Part shown: in pieces, positions 1 through 8,430 of the stretch
How positions within the stretch are numbered: the stretch's first letter is position 1
How the letters are laid out: each line of letters starts with the position of its first letter
NCBI GenBank assembly: GCA_937928165.1
Contig: CALFVT010000005.1
Coordinates: 1 to 64,000, forward strand
DNA: 64,000 bases
Reading direction: 5' to 3'
Origin: an uncultured Caulobacterales bacterium
Lineage (GTDB): Bacteria; Pseudomonadota; Alphaproteobacteria; Caulobacterales; Maricaulaceae
Program-made: the position numbers and the translations under genes
Notes under the pieces: model-generated
What the model saw: the letters and a program-made list of their open reading frames with translations, nothing else
Databases searched by the model: none
Told to the model about the DNA's origin: nothing

Positions 1-2
1 GT

Positions 3-119
3 GTTCCGAAGGCCCATTTTGGCCTATATTTGAAGGAATGTGAGTGGCGTTTTAACAACCCAGACCCGCTCAGCCAATTACAACAGTTAAAACAATGGGT
101 TAAAAAGAATATGAGCTAG
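3..119 (+). pseudogene. IS1595/ISXO2-type transposase, C-terminal end (partial at window edge)
   Basis: The first frame of the window reads 38 codons to a TAG stop with the residues GLYLKECEWRFN followed by a short helical tail QLKQWVKKN. This resembles the C-terminus of IS1595-family (ISXO2-like) DDE transposases, where an LKE.E.RFN segment follows the last catalytic region. Only the tail is visible because the gene is cut by the window start, so I cannot tell whether the copy is intact. A weak hairpin followed by seven T residues (about 151-177) could terminate it. The family call rests on one short motif. Confidence 0.5.
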
Positions 120-150
120 TTATCTAGGACAGCCCCTAATATTATTAACA

Positions 151-177
151 AAAGCCTTGCCTTCGCAGGTTTTTTTA
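151..177 (+). terminator. Possible Rho-independent terminator after the transposase end
   Basis: An imperfect stem (CCTTGC / GCAGG with one bulged base) around a CTTC loop runs directly into seven T residues. It lies between the transposase tail and the 3' end of the convergent acyltransferase gene. Confidence 0.4.
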
Positions 178-975
178 TCGTGTTTTAGGCTCCACGATTT
201 GCCGAATCTCTGCGGTGGCGTCTTCGGCGTTTTTGGGTAAATCCTGTGGGGCGATAGGCGCGGAAAACGTCATGTCAAACCCTTGACCACGCTTATTTAA
301 AAGCTCCCTGAATAAGGTAATATCGCGCAATTCATTATTCACATATGAGAAAAAATAATAAAGCCAACTATTTCTCGCTTTAATCCGCAGCGGAATAATC
401 GGCGCGCCGTATTTCTTGGCGACCATCGCCGCCGAACTTTCCCAGGGACGATCAATAAGCCCGCGCCGCGTCATGCGGGCCAAGGCGCCTGAAGGGAAAA
501 TAACTAAGCAGCGTTCCTTGTCTAATGTGCGCCGCATATTCACAAGAGTTTGGCGGGTTTTACGCATATTGCGTTTGGACTTTACCCATTCCACGGGAAT
601 GATAAGATCATCCGCATAGGGCATAACCCGCATGGCATCTGCATTGGCCAAGAAAATAAGGTCGGGTCGATGGGGCTTAACGGCGGCATAAACAGCGACC
701 CCGTCCGCGAGGCCTGTTGGGTGATTGGCGATAATAACGCAGCGCCCTGATGCCGGCAGGTTCTCTAACCCTTTAATCCTTAGTTTAGGGCGTAGGGTGT
801 CGACCATCATGTCAAAGCTTTGCGCGCCGGTTTTATCGGCAATATAATTGGCCATGGCGACGGCGTCTTTATAGGCCAAAAGCCGGTAGAGAAGTGGGCG
901 TATGATGGCGAATAAGCGGCGGCGCGACATCAGCTTTGTTGCGCGTTCAGCAATTAATTCTTCAATTATATGCAT
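175..975 (-). CDS. PlsC-like lysophospholipid / hemolysin-type acyltransferase
   Basis: This 266-residue protein probably transfers an acyl chain to a lysolipid or a related acceptor at the inner membrane. The sequence shows NHPTGLAD at residues 84-91, the His...Asp catalytic block in the HP-G-D spacing used by the hemolysin/ornithine-lipid branch of glycerol-phosphate acyltransferases. The block FPSGALARM at about 160-168 matches the usual FPEG-type acceptor motif. A Lys/Arg-rich region around 130-150 fits membrane binding. No signal peptide is seen. It is transcribed divergently from the arsC-like gene, with 77 bp between the starts. Which lipid it acylates cannot be read from the sequence. 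Confidence 0.75.
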   Translation of the reverse strand: MHIIEELIAERATKLMSRRRLFAIIRPLLYRLLAYKDAVAMANYIADKTGAQSFDMMVDTLRPKLRIKGLENLPASGRCVIIANHPTGLADGVAVYAAVKPHRPDLIFLANADAMRVMPYADDLIIPVEWVKSKRNMRKTRQTLVNMRRTLDKERCLVIFPSGALARMTRRGLIDRPWESSAAMVAKKYGAPIIPLRIKARNSWLYYFFSYVNNELRDITLFRELLNKRGQGFDMTFSAPIAPQDLPKNAEDATAEIRQIVEPKTR

Positions 976-1052
976 TGCCAGTTTTTCCCAATTCCTTTAG
1001 CGGTTTACGGCGCAAAACTGATTTTGGCAATGATGATAGGAAAATACAGCTT

Positions 1053-1526
1053 ATGAGCTATAATGTTTTATTTCTCTGCACGGGCAATTCCGCGCGGTCA
1101 ATTTTATCCGAAGCCTTGATGAATGACCTCGGCGCAGGACGGTTCCGCGGCTTTTCTGCGGGAAGTCATCCGAGCGGTCAGCCGCACCCGGACGGCCTGA
1201 AAGAGCTTCAGCGCCGAGGCCATGACACGCGGGGCTATAGCTCTAAATCATGGGATGTGTTCACGGAAGGTGCGGCGATGGATATTGTTGTCACGGTCTG
1301 TGATAATGCGGCTAATGAGGTCTGCCCAGTCTTTCCGGGGGGACATGTGAAAGTCCATTGGCCTGCGCCGGACCCTGCCCATATAGAGCCTTTGGCCGCA
1401 CGGCAAGCGGCATTCAGCGCGGTTTATGATCTATGCCGCGCCCGTATTCAGGCGCTTGTGGATTTGCCAGACGCGACCCTTAAAGACAAGATACAGTTGC
1501 AAGCGATAGCTGATATTAAGGCATAA
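1053..1526 (+). CDS. Arsenate reductase / low-molecular-weight tyrosine phosphatase family protein
   Basis: This 157-residue protein starts with the phosphate-binding loop CTGNSARS (Cys9 to Arg15, CX5R), the hallmark of the LMW-PTPase/thioredoxin-coupled ArsC fold. It ends its core with HWPAPDPA, matching the Asp-Pro general-acid block of bacterial arsenate reductases. I chose the ATG at 1053 because the P-loop must sit near the N-terminus; an upstream in-frame start at 936 would add 39 residues and overlap the divergent gene. No ars operon genes (arsR, arsB, acr3) lie next to it, so arsenate reduction is a family inference. The last 30 bp of the gene and its terminator are repeated at about 63210-63260. 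Confidence 0.75.
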   Translation: MSYNVLFLCTGNSARSILSEALMNDLGAGRFRGFSAGSHPSGQPHPDGLKELQRRGHDTRGYSSKSWDVFTEGAAMDIVVTVCDNAANEVCPVFPGGHVKVHWPAPDPAHIEPLAARQAAFSAVYDLCRARIQALVDLPDATLKDKIQLQAIADIKA

Positions 1527-1546
1527 AAAAACCGCCCCTTAGGGCC

Positions 1547-1908
1547 GCTCAGGCTGCTGACTAACCCTGCCTTAATTGAGGCGGGGTTTTGTTTGTTAGG
1601 GTGTTGTATATTTTTAATCGTTAAGAATGAGGCTGCGGCATGGTTTGGCGTATGGTTTTGGCGGTGTCGGCGAGTAGACACGGCTCTTTCATATGTATAA
1701 AGCCCCGATAACGGGCATACTGATGACCATGGAGTTGTTGAGCGTCGGCGAAGGAGGGTTCAATGGTTTCTTTACGGCGCTTATAGATGGCTTGCTCCAC
1801 AATCCGTGAGGGGGTGGCGCCAAACTCTCAAGTGTCACAATCTCTAAAGCTGTCTGCTGGGGGTAAGGCTCGCGTAACATAAGCCCATTGAATCAAAAAT
1901 CCCCGTCA
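1547..1908 (-). pseudogene. Decayed IS1182-family transposase 3' fragment (copy 1)
   Basis: The minus strand encodes IVEQAIYKRRKETIEPSFAD followed by AQQLHGHQYARYRGF, which matches the last conserved block of IS1182-type transposases (KRRKETIE.SFADAK..HG...RYRG, DDE_Tnp_1_6 domain). The frame then shifts: the normal C-terminal tail ending GLVSSLS is found in another frame. Only about 360 bp remains, with no N-terminal or catalytic region. An almost identical piece lies at 62835-63197 in the same orientation, so both probably descend from one degraded copy. It lies between arsC and ccmH and splits what was probably the arsC terminator. Confidence 0.7.
1564..1592 (+). terminator. Hairpin terminator inside the IS1182 fragment (copy 1)
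   Basis: CCCTGCC and GGCGGGG form a seven-pair stem (one G-T pair) around an 8-base loop and are followed by TTTTG. It is 40 bp past the arsC-like stop and belongs to the repeated IS1182 segment. It may now serve arsC, whose own terminator (AACCGCC stem) is broken at about 1545. Confidence 0.5.
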
Positions 1909-1988
1909 AAAGTGAGGACTTTGTCAGTAGTCTGAAACTGCTTGAAGCGGACGGTTTCATCTTCATTATTAAAAATATGGGGCGCTGA

Positions 1989-2465
1989 TTAGTCCTGCCT
2001 AAGGCCGTCTAAAAGCCGTTTCGCTTCCGCATTTAGCGGCGGCGTGCCTTGCGCCTCGGGCTCATTATCAAATGCGGCAGGGCGGCGGCGTAAAGTATAG
2101 CCGGCAAAGAAGATACCAATAAACACCATGATAAGCGGGCTAATCCATAATAAAGCGGTCTGGCGATTAAGGCGTGGTTTTAATAACACAAATTCGCCGT
2201 AGCGCGTAACGAGGTAATCTTTAATCTGAGCCTCATTATCACCCGCCGTAATTCGCTCGCGGATAACCTTACGGAGATCTTTGGCAAGGTCCGCGTCCGA
2301 ATCGGCAATCGATTGATTTTGGCAGACAAGACAGCGAATTTCCTTGCTAATTTCGCGGGCCTTTGCTTCGAGGGCCGGGTTTTTTAACTGCTCATCGGGC
2401 GGTACGCCGGCGGCGGACGTGCAAAGCAATAAAGCCGCAAAGCCTATTGCGGCGATGCGCTTCAT
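1989..2465 (-). CDS. ccmH: Cytochrome c maturation protein CcmH (CycL)
   Basis: This 158-residue periplasmic, membrane-anchored protein would help reduce the CXXC cysteines of apocytochrome c and hand it to the heme-ligation complex. The sequence has a signal peptide (residues 1-20), the redox motif RCLVCQN with Cys45 and Cys48, the helical block that follows it, and one transmembrane segment (about 105-127, ISPLIMVFIGIFFAGY). Its start overlaps the stop of ccmF by 4 bp, so the two are translationally coupled. No CcmI-type TPR domain is fused. Downstream there is only the IS1182 fragment, so any further ccm gene has been lost or lies elsewhere. Confidence 0.9.
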   Translation of the reverse strand: MKRIAAIGFAALLLCTSAAGVPPDEQLKNPALEAKAREISKEIRCLVCQNQSIADSDADLAKDLRKVIRERITAGDNEAQIKDYLVTRYGEFVLLKPRLNRQTALLWISPLIMVFIGIFFAGYTLRRRPAAFDNEPEAQGTPPLNAEAKRLLDGLRQD

Positions 2466-4462
2466 GTCTCGGCCTCTGCGCCGCCTTGTATGGCCGGTTT
2501 TGCTTGGGGCTTGGGCTTAGCTGTATTCTCGGCCCAGAGCCGCCGATCAGAGAAGGATAATATGCCGCCAAAAGCCATAATAATGGCGCCAAACCAAATC
2601 AGTAAAATAAACGGTTTTTGGTAAAAGCGTACGACAATCTCTCCGCTTTCCCTGAGCTCCCCTAGAGACACATAGAGTTGGCTTGCCCCTTGTGTGTGAA
2701 GGCTTGCCTCTGTTGTTGGCATTTGCCGGGCCTCATAAAAGCGTTTGGACGGTGCAAAACTTGTGATAACAGCTCCGTCTTTAATTAGGGCAAAGAGAGC
2801 TTTGTCTTCGACATAATTCGGCCCGCGGTTATTTGTAATATTTTCAAACCTAAGCTCATAGCCGTTGGCGTTAATCTGATCGCCGATCCGCATAAGGGCG
2901 GCGTCTTCGGTTTCCCAGCCTGTGACGGCGACAATTCCGAGAACCGTAATGCCAAGGCCAATATGGCCGCAGACCATGCCCCAACTTGAACGTGTGAGAC
3001 GGGTTAACCGCTGTAGGAACTCACGGAAAGGAACTTTAAATAAGCGCGCCCGGGAGAGCGGGTCATAAATTGATCCCAGTACGAGCCAGACCCCAAGCGC
3101 AATGCCAATAGGGGCAAGGCGCGGTCTTTCGGCGCTTAGAAGGTAAATAATAAACCCGGCCACAAGTGCCAAAGCCGCAACGCTGAGAAGCCGTTGGAAA
3201 ATTGCGCGGCCATCGGCGCGCTTCCAGTTCATAAACGGTCCAAATGGCAGCACGAGGCAAAGAATGATAAATAAAGGTACCATGGTCAGATTAAAGAACG
3301 GCGGCCCAACGGAGATTTTTTGTCCGGAAAAGGCTTCATGGAAAACAGGATAAAGCGTGCCAAATAAAACTGTGCCGCAAGAGGCACATAGAAAGATATT
3401 ATTAAATACCAAAGCGCCTTCGCGGCTGATGGGATCGAATAAATGCCCGGCCTTAAGCTTAGGGGCCCGTAGGGCAAAAAGCGCAAGGCTAGTGCTGATG
3501 AAAAAGGCCAGTATTGCTAATATTACAAGGCCGCGCTGCGGGTCTGTGGCAAAGCTATGCACCGATGTAATCACGCCGGAGCGCACAAGGAAAGTCCCCA
3601 GCAGGCTGAGGCTAAAGGTGAGTATCGCTAGCAGTAATGTCCATATGCGTAGCCCGCCGCGTTTCTCAGACACAATCGCTGAATGCAGTAGGGCTGTGCC
3701 TGATAACCATGGCAGTAGGGACGCATTTTCAACGGGGTCCCAGAACCACCAACCTCCCCAACCGAGCTCATAATAAGCCCAATAAGAGCCCATGGCGATG
3801 CCAAGGGTTAAAAATATCCACGCAAGCAATGTCCAAGGCCGCACCCAGCGGGCCCAAGCTTGATCGACACGGCCAATCAGCAAGGCCGCCGCCGCAAAGG
3901 TAAAGGTCATAGAAAAGCCGACATAGCCAACATATAAAAGCGGCGGGTGAATAGCGAGGCCGATATCTTGCAAGATTGGGTTTAAATCACGCCCTTCCGG
4001 CGGAATAGGGAAAATCCGCGTAAAGGGATTAGAGGTCATGAGGACGAATAGGCTAAACACAAGTGTCATGAGGCTTTGTACCGCCAAGGTCACAGCCCTC
4101 AGGTCACGGGGTAGGCGGGTGCCAAATAAAGCCAACCCGCCGCCGAAAAGAGTTAAAATCCAAACCCATAATAGCATGGAACCTTCGTGATTGCCCCATG
4201 TGCTTGTAAACTTATAAAGAGTTGGTTGGTCCGTATGGGAGTTTTGCCAAACATTTAAAACGGAAAAATCAGAGCTAACATAGCTAATGATAAGAGCGGC
4301 AAAGCTTCCGGTCACAAAGGCCATTTGTAAAAGTGACAAAGGCCCAGCGCTGCGCATAAGGCGGCTGTCCGCTGTTCGCCATCCGGCCATAGGCAGGATG
4401 AAACAAATAAGCGCCGTAAGGGCGGCAGCAATTAAAAGTGCATGTCCAAGTTCTGGTATCAT
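2462..4462 (-). CDS. ccmF: Heme lyase CcmF (CycK)
   Basis: CcmF is the large polytopic membrane protein that attaches heme from holo-CcmE to apocytochrome c in the periplasm. The 666-residue product has the tryptophan-rich WWD heme-handling motif WGGWWFWDPVENAS at about 235-248, conserved histidines before it (IHPPLLYVGY at 171-180), and many transmembrane helices along its length. Length is usual for the family. The gene overlaps ccmE upstream by 4 bp and ccmH downstream by 4 bp, making a tight E-F-H operon. The gene that often sits between F and H in gammaproteobacteria (ccmG/dsbE) is absent here. Confidence 0.95.
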   Translation of the reverse strand: MIPELGHALLIAAALTALICFILPMAGWRTADSRLMRSAGPLSLLQMAFVTGSFAALIISYVSSDFSVLNVWQNSHTDQPTLYKFTSTWGNHEGSMLLWVWILTLFGGGLALFGTRLPRDLRAVTLAVQSLMTLVFSLFVLMTSNPFTRIFPIPPEGRDLNPILQDIGLAIHPPLLYVGYVGFSMTFTFAAAALLIGRVDQAWARWVRPWTLLAWIFLTLGIAMGSYWAYYELGWGGWWFWDPVENASLLPWLSGTALLHSAIVSEKRGGLRIWTLLLAILTFSLSLLGTFLVRSGVITSVHSFATDPQRGLVILAILAFFISTSLALFALRAPKLKAGHLFDPISREGALVFNNIFLCASCGTVLFGTLYPVFHEAFSGQKISVGPPFFNLTMVPLFIILCLVLPFGPFMNWKRADGRAIFQRLLSVAALALVAGFIIYLLSAERPRLAPIGIALGVWLVLGSIYDPLSRARLFKVPFREFLQRLTRLTRSSWGMVCGHIGLGITVLGIVAVTGWETEDAALMRIGDQINANGYELRFENITNNRGPNYVEDKALFALIKDGAVITSFAPSKRFYEARQMPTTEASLHTQGASQLYVSLGELRESGEIVVRFYQKPFILLIWFGAIIMAFGGILSFSDRRLWAENTAKPKPQAKPAIQGGAEAET

Positions 4463-4947
4463 CCTTCTTTATCACTTCCTTGCCAAACCCCTTGACGTTT
4501 CAGGGATTCGGAGACTTCTTTGGGGATATAATTCTCATCATGTTTAGCCAAAACCGTATCTGCCTTAAATAACCCGGCGGCGTTAACCGTGCCTTCGGCG
4601 ACAACCCCTTGGCCTTCGCGAAATAAATCTGGCACGATACCCGTAAAAGTGACGGATAGATCATGGCTTGTATCGGTGACGATAAAATTAATCGTTTGCC
4701 CGTTGCGAATAACCGAACCATCTTTGACAAGCCCGCCAATTCGCACCCGCTCATTGGGCGCAAGGCCTTCGGTCACAATATCCGTTGGCGTTTTAAAAAA
4801 GACAATTTGTTCTTTCAGGGCGAGCGTAACTAAAAAAACCGTTAGAGCCAGAGCTGCGCCAATAAGGCCAATCAGCGTTAGCCGGCGGTTTTGGCGCGTT
4901 TTGCGTATTGTCAGGGCAGTATGAGGGGGTGGGGGTGCATCATTCAT
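4459..4947 (-). CDS. ccmE: Heme chaperone CcmE (CycJ)
   Basis: CcmE binds heme covalently in the periplasm and carries it to CcmF. The 162-residue protein has a cytoplasmic N-terminus, one membrane anchor at about residues 22-45, an OB-fold beta domain, and the heme-binding motif LAKHDENY with His136 and Tyr140, followed by the usual flexible tail. It is the first gene of the ccmEFH operon and overlaps ccmF by 4 bp. In alphaproteobacteria this set corresponds to cycJKL; the usual upstream partner ccmI/cycH is not present, and the neighbour is the divergent cytochrome b561 gene. Confidence 0.93.
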   Translation of the reverse strand: MNDAPPPPHTALTIRKTRQNRRLTLIGLIGAALALTVFLVTLALKEQIVFFKTPTDIVTEGLAPNERVRIGGLVKDGSVIRNGQTINFIVTDTSHDLSVTFTGIVPDLFREGQGVVAEGTVNAAGLFKADTVLAKHDENYIPKEVSESLKRQGVWQGSDKEG

Positions 4948-5107
4948 AACTGGCGATTACGCCGCGCAGACCCTTGTGACAAGTAAATTAAGTGGGAAAG
5001 GCCGAATATGCCGCGTTTTATGCGAACTGCCCAAGCTTTCATTTATGATAGGCCAACTCTGGTTTATATTGATGATGTTTTGACAGATCATTCCTTCTGC
5101 CCCTATG

Positions 5108-5136
5108 TTGACAATTATAATTAAAACCAAATAATG
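5108..5136 (+). promoter_or_regulatory. Putative sigma70-type promoter of the cytochrome b561 gene
   Basis: A perfect -35 hexamer TTGACA (5108-5113) is followed after 16 bp by AATAAT (5130-5135, five of six matches to TATAAT). Transcription would begin at about 5142, only a few bases before the ATG at 5146. If the promoter is real, the message has almost no leader and translation would start at 5146 rather than 5134. Confidence 0.4.
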
Positions 5137-5145
5137 CGTGAGATC

Positions 5146-5706
5146 ATGACAACAACATCCCAATATTCACGGGTGGCCATATGGCTGCATTGGCTCATTG
5201 CTCTTTTGATTATGACCCAATTACTAAGCGGTAAGATCATGCAGGCTATGGGCCCGAGCAGCCTTAAGTTTGAGGTCTACCAATATCACAAATCCTTCGG
5301 GATTATGATTTTGCTCCTGTCCATCCTACGGCTAATCTGGCGCTTGACTCATAAAGCGCCCGCTTTGCCAGACACAATGAAGTCGTGGGAGAAACGCCTT
5401 GCGAGGCTATCCCATAAAGTCTTTTATGCCTTAATGATCGGTATTCCGCTGTCGGGCTGGGCGATGGTCTCCGCCTCGACTTTTGGGATTAAGACGCGGC
5501 TCTTTAAGCTGATCACATGGCCGCATATTCCGGGGGTGCCGCAATCGGAAAGCTTGGAGGGACAGTTAAAACAAGCCCATGAAATTTTGGCAGTTTTGAT
5601 AGTTCTTCTCCTTGCGCTGCATATTGGGGCGGCGCTTAAACATCACTTCAAAGATAAAGATGATGTGCTGACCCGCATGATCCCGCGGCTTAAACCTAGG
5701 CCGTAG
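5146..5706 (+). CDS. Cytochrome b561 family membrane protein
   Basis: This is a four-helix di-heme membrane cytochrome of about 186 residues that shuttles electrons between the quinone pool and a periplasmic acceptor. Heme-ligand histidines are visible in helix 1 (LHWLIALL), in YHKSFG before helix 2, in RLSHKVFYALM and in the last helix (LALHIGAALKHH). Length is normal for the CybB family. The start is ambiguous: an ATG at 5134 is in frame 12 bp upstream, but the promoter position favours 5146. It stands alone between the ccm operon and pccB. The redox partner cannot be told from the sequence. Confidence 0.85.
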   Translation: MTTTSQYSRVAIWLHWLIALLIMTQLLSGKIMQAMGPSSLKFEVYQYHKSFGIMILLLSILRLIWRLTHKAPALPDTMKSWEKRLARLSHKVFYALMIGIPLSGWAMVSASTFGIKTRLFKLITWPHIPGVPQSESLEGQLKQAHEILAVLIVLLLALHIGAALKHHFKDKDDVLTRMIPRLKPRP

Positions 5707-5743
5707 GGCGGTTCATCACATAAGTGATAGAACGGTAAATGAC

Positions 5744-5771
5744 TTTAAACTGCGCATTTATTCACTATAAA
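5744..5771 (+). promoter_or_regulatory. Putative promoter of pccB
   Basis: TTTAAA (5744-5749) and TATAAA (5766-5771) are spaced by 16 bp and lie 24 bp before the pccB start codon. The purine run AAAAAAGGG just upstream of the ATG can act as the ribosome binding site. Confidence 0.35.
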
Positions 5772-5794
5772 GCCAATGAAAAAAGGGCTGACAT

Positions 5795-7324
5795 ATGAAC
5801 GTTATAGATCAACTCGAAGAGCGCCGGGCGCAGGCACGGCTTGGCGGCGGTGAGCGCCGCATAGAGAGCCAGCACGCCAAAGGCAAGCTCACCGCGCGGG
5901 AGCGGCTCGAGCTTTTACTCGATCCCGGTAGTTTCGAAGAATTTGATATGTTCGTCAAACATCGGGCGGTGGATTTCGGCATGGACGAAAAACATATCCC
6001 GGGCGACGGCGTCGTCACGGGATGGGGCACGATTAATGGCCGTAAGACTTTTGTCTTTGCTCAAGACTTCACGGTTTTTGGCGGCTCGCTGTCTGAGACT
6101 CACGCCAAAAAGATTTGTAAAATTCAAACAATGGCTATGAAACACGGTGCACCGATTATTGGCCTGAATGATAGCGGGGGCGCGCGTATCCAAGAAGGGG
6201 TCGCCTCCCTTGCGGGCTATACGGATGTGTTCCAAAACAATATCAAAGCCAGCGGCGTCATTCCCCAAATCAGCGTTATCATGGGGCCCTGTGCGGGCGG
6301 GGCGGTTTACTCGCCGGCGCTCACGGATTTTACCTTCATGGTGCGCGATAGCTCCTATATGTTCCTCACGGGGCCAGATGTTCTCAAGACTGTGACCAAT
6401 GAGATTGTCACCGCTGAAGAACTCGGCGGGGCGAAAACCCACACGAGTAAATCCTCAGTCGCTGACGGCGCCTTTGATAATGATATGGAAGCCTTAGCGG
6501 AAATTCGGCGGTTGTTTGATTTCCTCCCGCTGTCGAACCGCTCCGGCGTGCCCTGCCGTCCGTTTTACGACGAACATGACCGCGTCATCGATAGCCTTGA
6601 TACGCTTGTGCCGGATAATCCGAATATTCCTTATGATATGAAAGAGTTAATTTTGAAAATCGCCGATGAAGGAGATTTTTTCGAAATTCAGCAAGACTTT
6701 GCTAAAAATATCGTCACAGGCTTTATCCGCCTTGAAGGCCAGAGCATTGGCGTGGTCGCCAATCAGCCCATGGTGCTCGCGGGCTGTCTTGATAGTGACG
6801 CCTCTCGTAAGGCCGCGCGCTTTGTTCGCTTTTGCGATGCTTTTGATATTCCCCTGCTCACCCTTGTGGATGTGCCGGGATTTTTGCCGGGCACAGCGCA
6901 GGAATTTGGCGGGGTGATTAAACACGGCGCGAAACTACTTTATGCCTTCGGGGAAGCGAGCGTGCCGAAAGTCACCGTGATTACCCGCAAGGCTTATGGG
7001 GGCGCTTATTGCGTCATGGCCCCGAAACATCTCGGCGGGGATGTGAACTATGCTTGGCCAACGGCGCAGATCGCCGTGATGGGCGCAAAAGGCGCAGTGG
7101 AAATCCTGCACCGCAAAGACCTCGGCGACACCGATAAAACCGCCGCCCATATCGCTGATTATGAAGAGAAATTCCTAAGCCCGTTCCGCGCCGCAGAGCT
7201 CGGCTATATCGACGAAGTCATACAGCCCCGCGGCACCCGCAAACGCATCTGCCGCGCTTTCTCCCTGCTCGCCGATAAGGCCGCTGATACCCCGTGGAAA
7301 AAACATGATAATCTGCCGCTTTAA
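5795..7324 (+). CDS. pccB: Propionyl-CoA carboxylase beta subunit (carboxyltransferase)
   Basis: PccB moves the carboxyl group from carboxybiotin to propionyl-CoA to give methylmalonyl-CoA. The 509-residue protein has the two crotonase-fold halves of acyl-CoA carboxyltransferases: an N-terminal half with [13 protein letters not shown] (substrate CoA pocket) and oxyanion glycines in [13 protein letters not shown], and a C-terminal half with [10 protein letters not shown] and the biotin-side glycines in [11 protein letters not shown]. Length is usual for PccB. The biotin-carrying partner pccA is 1.8 kb downstream, separated by two unrelated genes. The final 90 bp of the gene recur as a broken copy at 8241-8333. 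Confidence 0.95.
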   Translation: MNVIDQLEERRAQARLGGGERRIESQHAKGKLTARERLELLLDPGSFEEFDMFVKHRAVDFGMDEKHIPGDGVVTGWGTINGRKTFVFAQDFTVFGGSLSETHAKKICKIQTMAMKHGAPIIGLNDSGGARIQEGVASLAGYTDVFQNNIKASGVIPQISVIMGPCAGGAVYSPALTDFTFMVRDSSYMFLTGPDVLKTVTNEIVTAEELGGAKTHTSKSSVADGAFDNDMEALAEIRRLFDFLPLSNRSGVPCRPFYDEHDRVIDSLDTLVPDNPNIPYDMKELILKIADEGDFFEIQQDFAKNIVTGFIRLEGQSIGVVANQPMVLAGCLDSDASRKAARFVRFCDAFDIPLLTLVDVPGFLPGTAQEFGGVIKHGAKLLYAFGEASVPKVTVITRKAYGGAYCVMAPKHLGGDVNYAWPTAQIAVMGAKGAVEILHRKDLGDTDKTAAHIADYEEKFLSPFRAAELGYIDEVIQPRGTRKRICRAFSLLADKAADTPWKKHDNLPL

Positions 7325-7342
7325 ATGAGTGTGATGTCTCAA

Positions 7343-7426
7343 CATATCCGCTCATCCCAGCGAAAGCTGGGATCCAGATTGGGGCTTAATCAAGAGACCC
7401 CAAATCAAGTTTGGGGTGAGCGGGGT
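7343..7426. repeat. Double-hairpin repeat, copy 1 (left flank of the M15-like gene)
   Basis: The element contains two palindromes: ATCCCAGC-GAAA-GCTGGGAT and ACCCCAAA-TCAAG-TTTGGGGT. The same roughly 84-bp sequence, nearly identical, occurs at 8151-8235 in the same orientation on the other side of the 7501-8136 gene. It follows the pccB stop by about 20 bp and could also act as a transcription attenuator. Confidence 0.85.
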
Positions 7427-7500
7427 ACGGGGATACCGCTCTTACGCCTTCAAGAGACTCTGAGGCGTTATGAAAACTGCCGTTATTACGGAGCTGCATC

Positions 7501-8136
7501 ATGACCTCCGTACCGCGTAAAATAACAAGCTATAATACCCTTGAAAAATTAGGACGTGTTCGCTTGTCTGAGCATTTCTTCATGCGGGATTTTTTATATT
7601 CTTCCATTGGCGACTTTTACGGCTTGCCGAATTACCCTGAAAACCCAAAGCTCGCGGTCGAAGCAGGAACCCAGCTTTGCCAAAACTTGCTAGAGCCTTT
7701 GCGGGCCAAATTTGGGCATATCGTCATCCGTTCCGCCTATCGCTCACCGACTGTGAATGCTAAAGGGGCGGAGAACGGCAATCAGCATAAATGCGCATCT
7801 AATGAATCAAATTATGCAGGCCATATTTGGGATTTTAAAGATAAAAACGGCCATATGGGCGCAACGGCCTGTATCCAAGTCCATTGGTTTGCAGAACAAT
7901 ATGAAAACGGCGCAGATTGGCGAAGCCTCGCATGGTGGATTCATGATAACCTACCCTATAGCAATTTATATTTTTTCCCCAAACGGGCGGCGTTTAATAT
8001 CACATGGAACGAAGCCCCCGAACGATCTATATATAGCTATATCGCGCCCCGTGGATGCTTGACCCGTCAAGGTATGGATAATTGGGACGGTGATCATTCA
8101 GAGCATTATGCGTGGATAAATGAGAGCTTAAAATGA
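7501..8136 (+). CDS. Peptidase M15-like (hedgehog/DD-peptidase fold) protein
   Basis: The 211-residue product begins like zinc DD-peptidases of the M15_3 group: LSEHFFMRDF at 22-31 (compare LSEHFT..E in the family) and IRSAYRSPTVN at 76-86. Candidate zinc ligands are His96 (NQHKC) and Asp111 (HIWDFK), with a further histidine near the C-terminus. No signal peptide is seen, which is odd for a wall-cutting enzyme and suggests a phage-like endolysin role or another function. It lies between two copies of a palindromic repeat, inside the pcc gene cluster, and splits pccB from pccA. The exact substrate is unknown. Confidence 0.55.
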   Translation: MTSVPRKITSYNTLEKLGRVRLSEHFFMRDFLYSSIGDFYGLPNYPENPKLAVEAGTQLCQNLLEPLRAKFGHIVIRSAYRSPTVNAKGAENGNQHKCASNESNYAGHIWDFKDKNGHMGATACIQVHWFAEQYENGADWRSLAWWIHDNLPYSNLYFFPKRAAFNITWNEAPERSIYSYIAPRGCLTRQGMDNWDGDHSEHYAWINESLK

Positions 8137-8150
8137 GAACGCAATATTCA

Positions 8151-8235
8151 CATATCCGATCATCCCAGCGAAAGCTGGGATCCAGATTGGGGCTAAATCA
8201 AGAGACCCCAAATCAAGTTTGGGGTGAGCGGGGTG
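8151..8235. repeat. Double-hairpin repeat, copy 2 (right flank of the M15-like gene)
   Basis: This copy matches 7343-7426 almost base for base, from CATATCCG to GAGCGGGG, with both hairpins intact. It starts 14 bp after the stop codon of the M15-like gene and is followed at once by a copy of the pccB 3' end. Confidence 0.85.
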
Positions 8236-8240
8236 TGGGC

Positions 8241-8333
8241 GCGGCACCCGCACGTATCTGCCGCGCTTTCTCCCTCCTCGCCGAAAAAGCCGCTGATACC
8301 CCGTGGAAAAAACATGATAATCTGCCGTTATGA
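8241..8333 (+). pseudogene. Duplicated 3' end of pccB
   Basis: The segment encodes [20 protein letters not shown], the same as the last residues of PccB except for Asp to Glu at one site, and ends at a stop in the same place. DNA identity to 7230-7324 is about 90 percent. It has no start codon or upstream part. Together with the flanking repeats it marks an insertion or recombination event that brought the 7501-8136 gene into the operon. Confidence 0.85.
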
Positions 8334-8351
8334 TGATGTTATTTCCTCCCT

Positions 8352-8420
8352 CCGTTATTGCCGGGCCTGTCCCGGCAATCCACGCCAATATGGATTACCG
8401 CCACAAGGGCGGTAATGAAG
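8352..8420. repeat. Two short palindromes upstream of the HNH gene
   Basis: TTGCCGGG-CCTGT-CCCGGCAA and ATTACCGCC-ACAA-GGGCGGTAAT form two adjacent perfect or near-perfect hairpins just before the HNH gene start. They resemble the other REP-like palindromes of this genome (26.4 kb and 53.5 kb) and may mark an insertion boundary. Confidence 0.6.
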
Positions 8421-8430
8421 GGAAGGCTTA

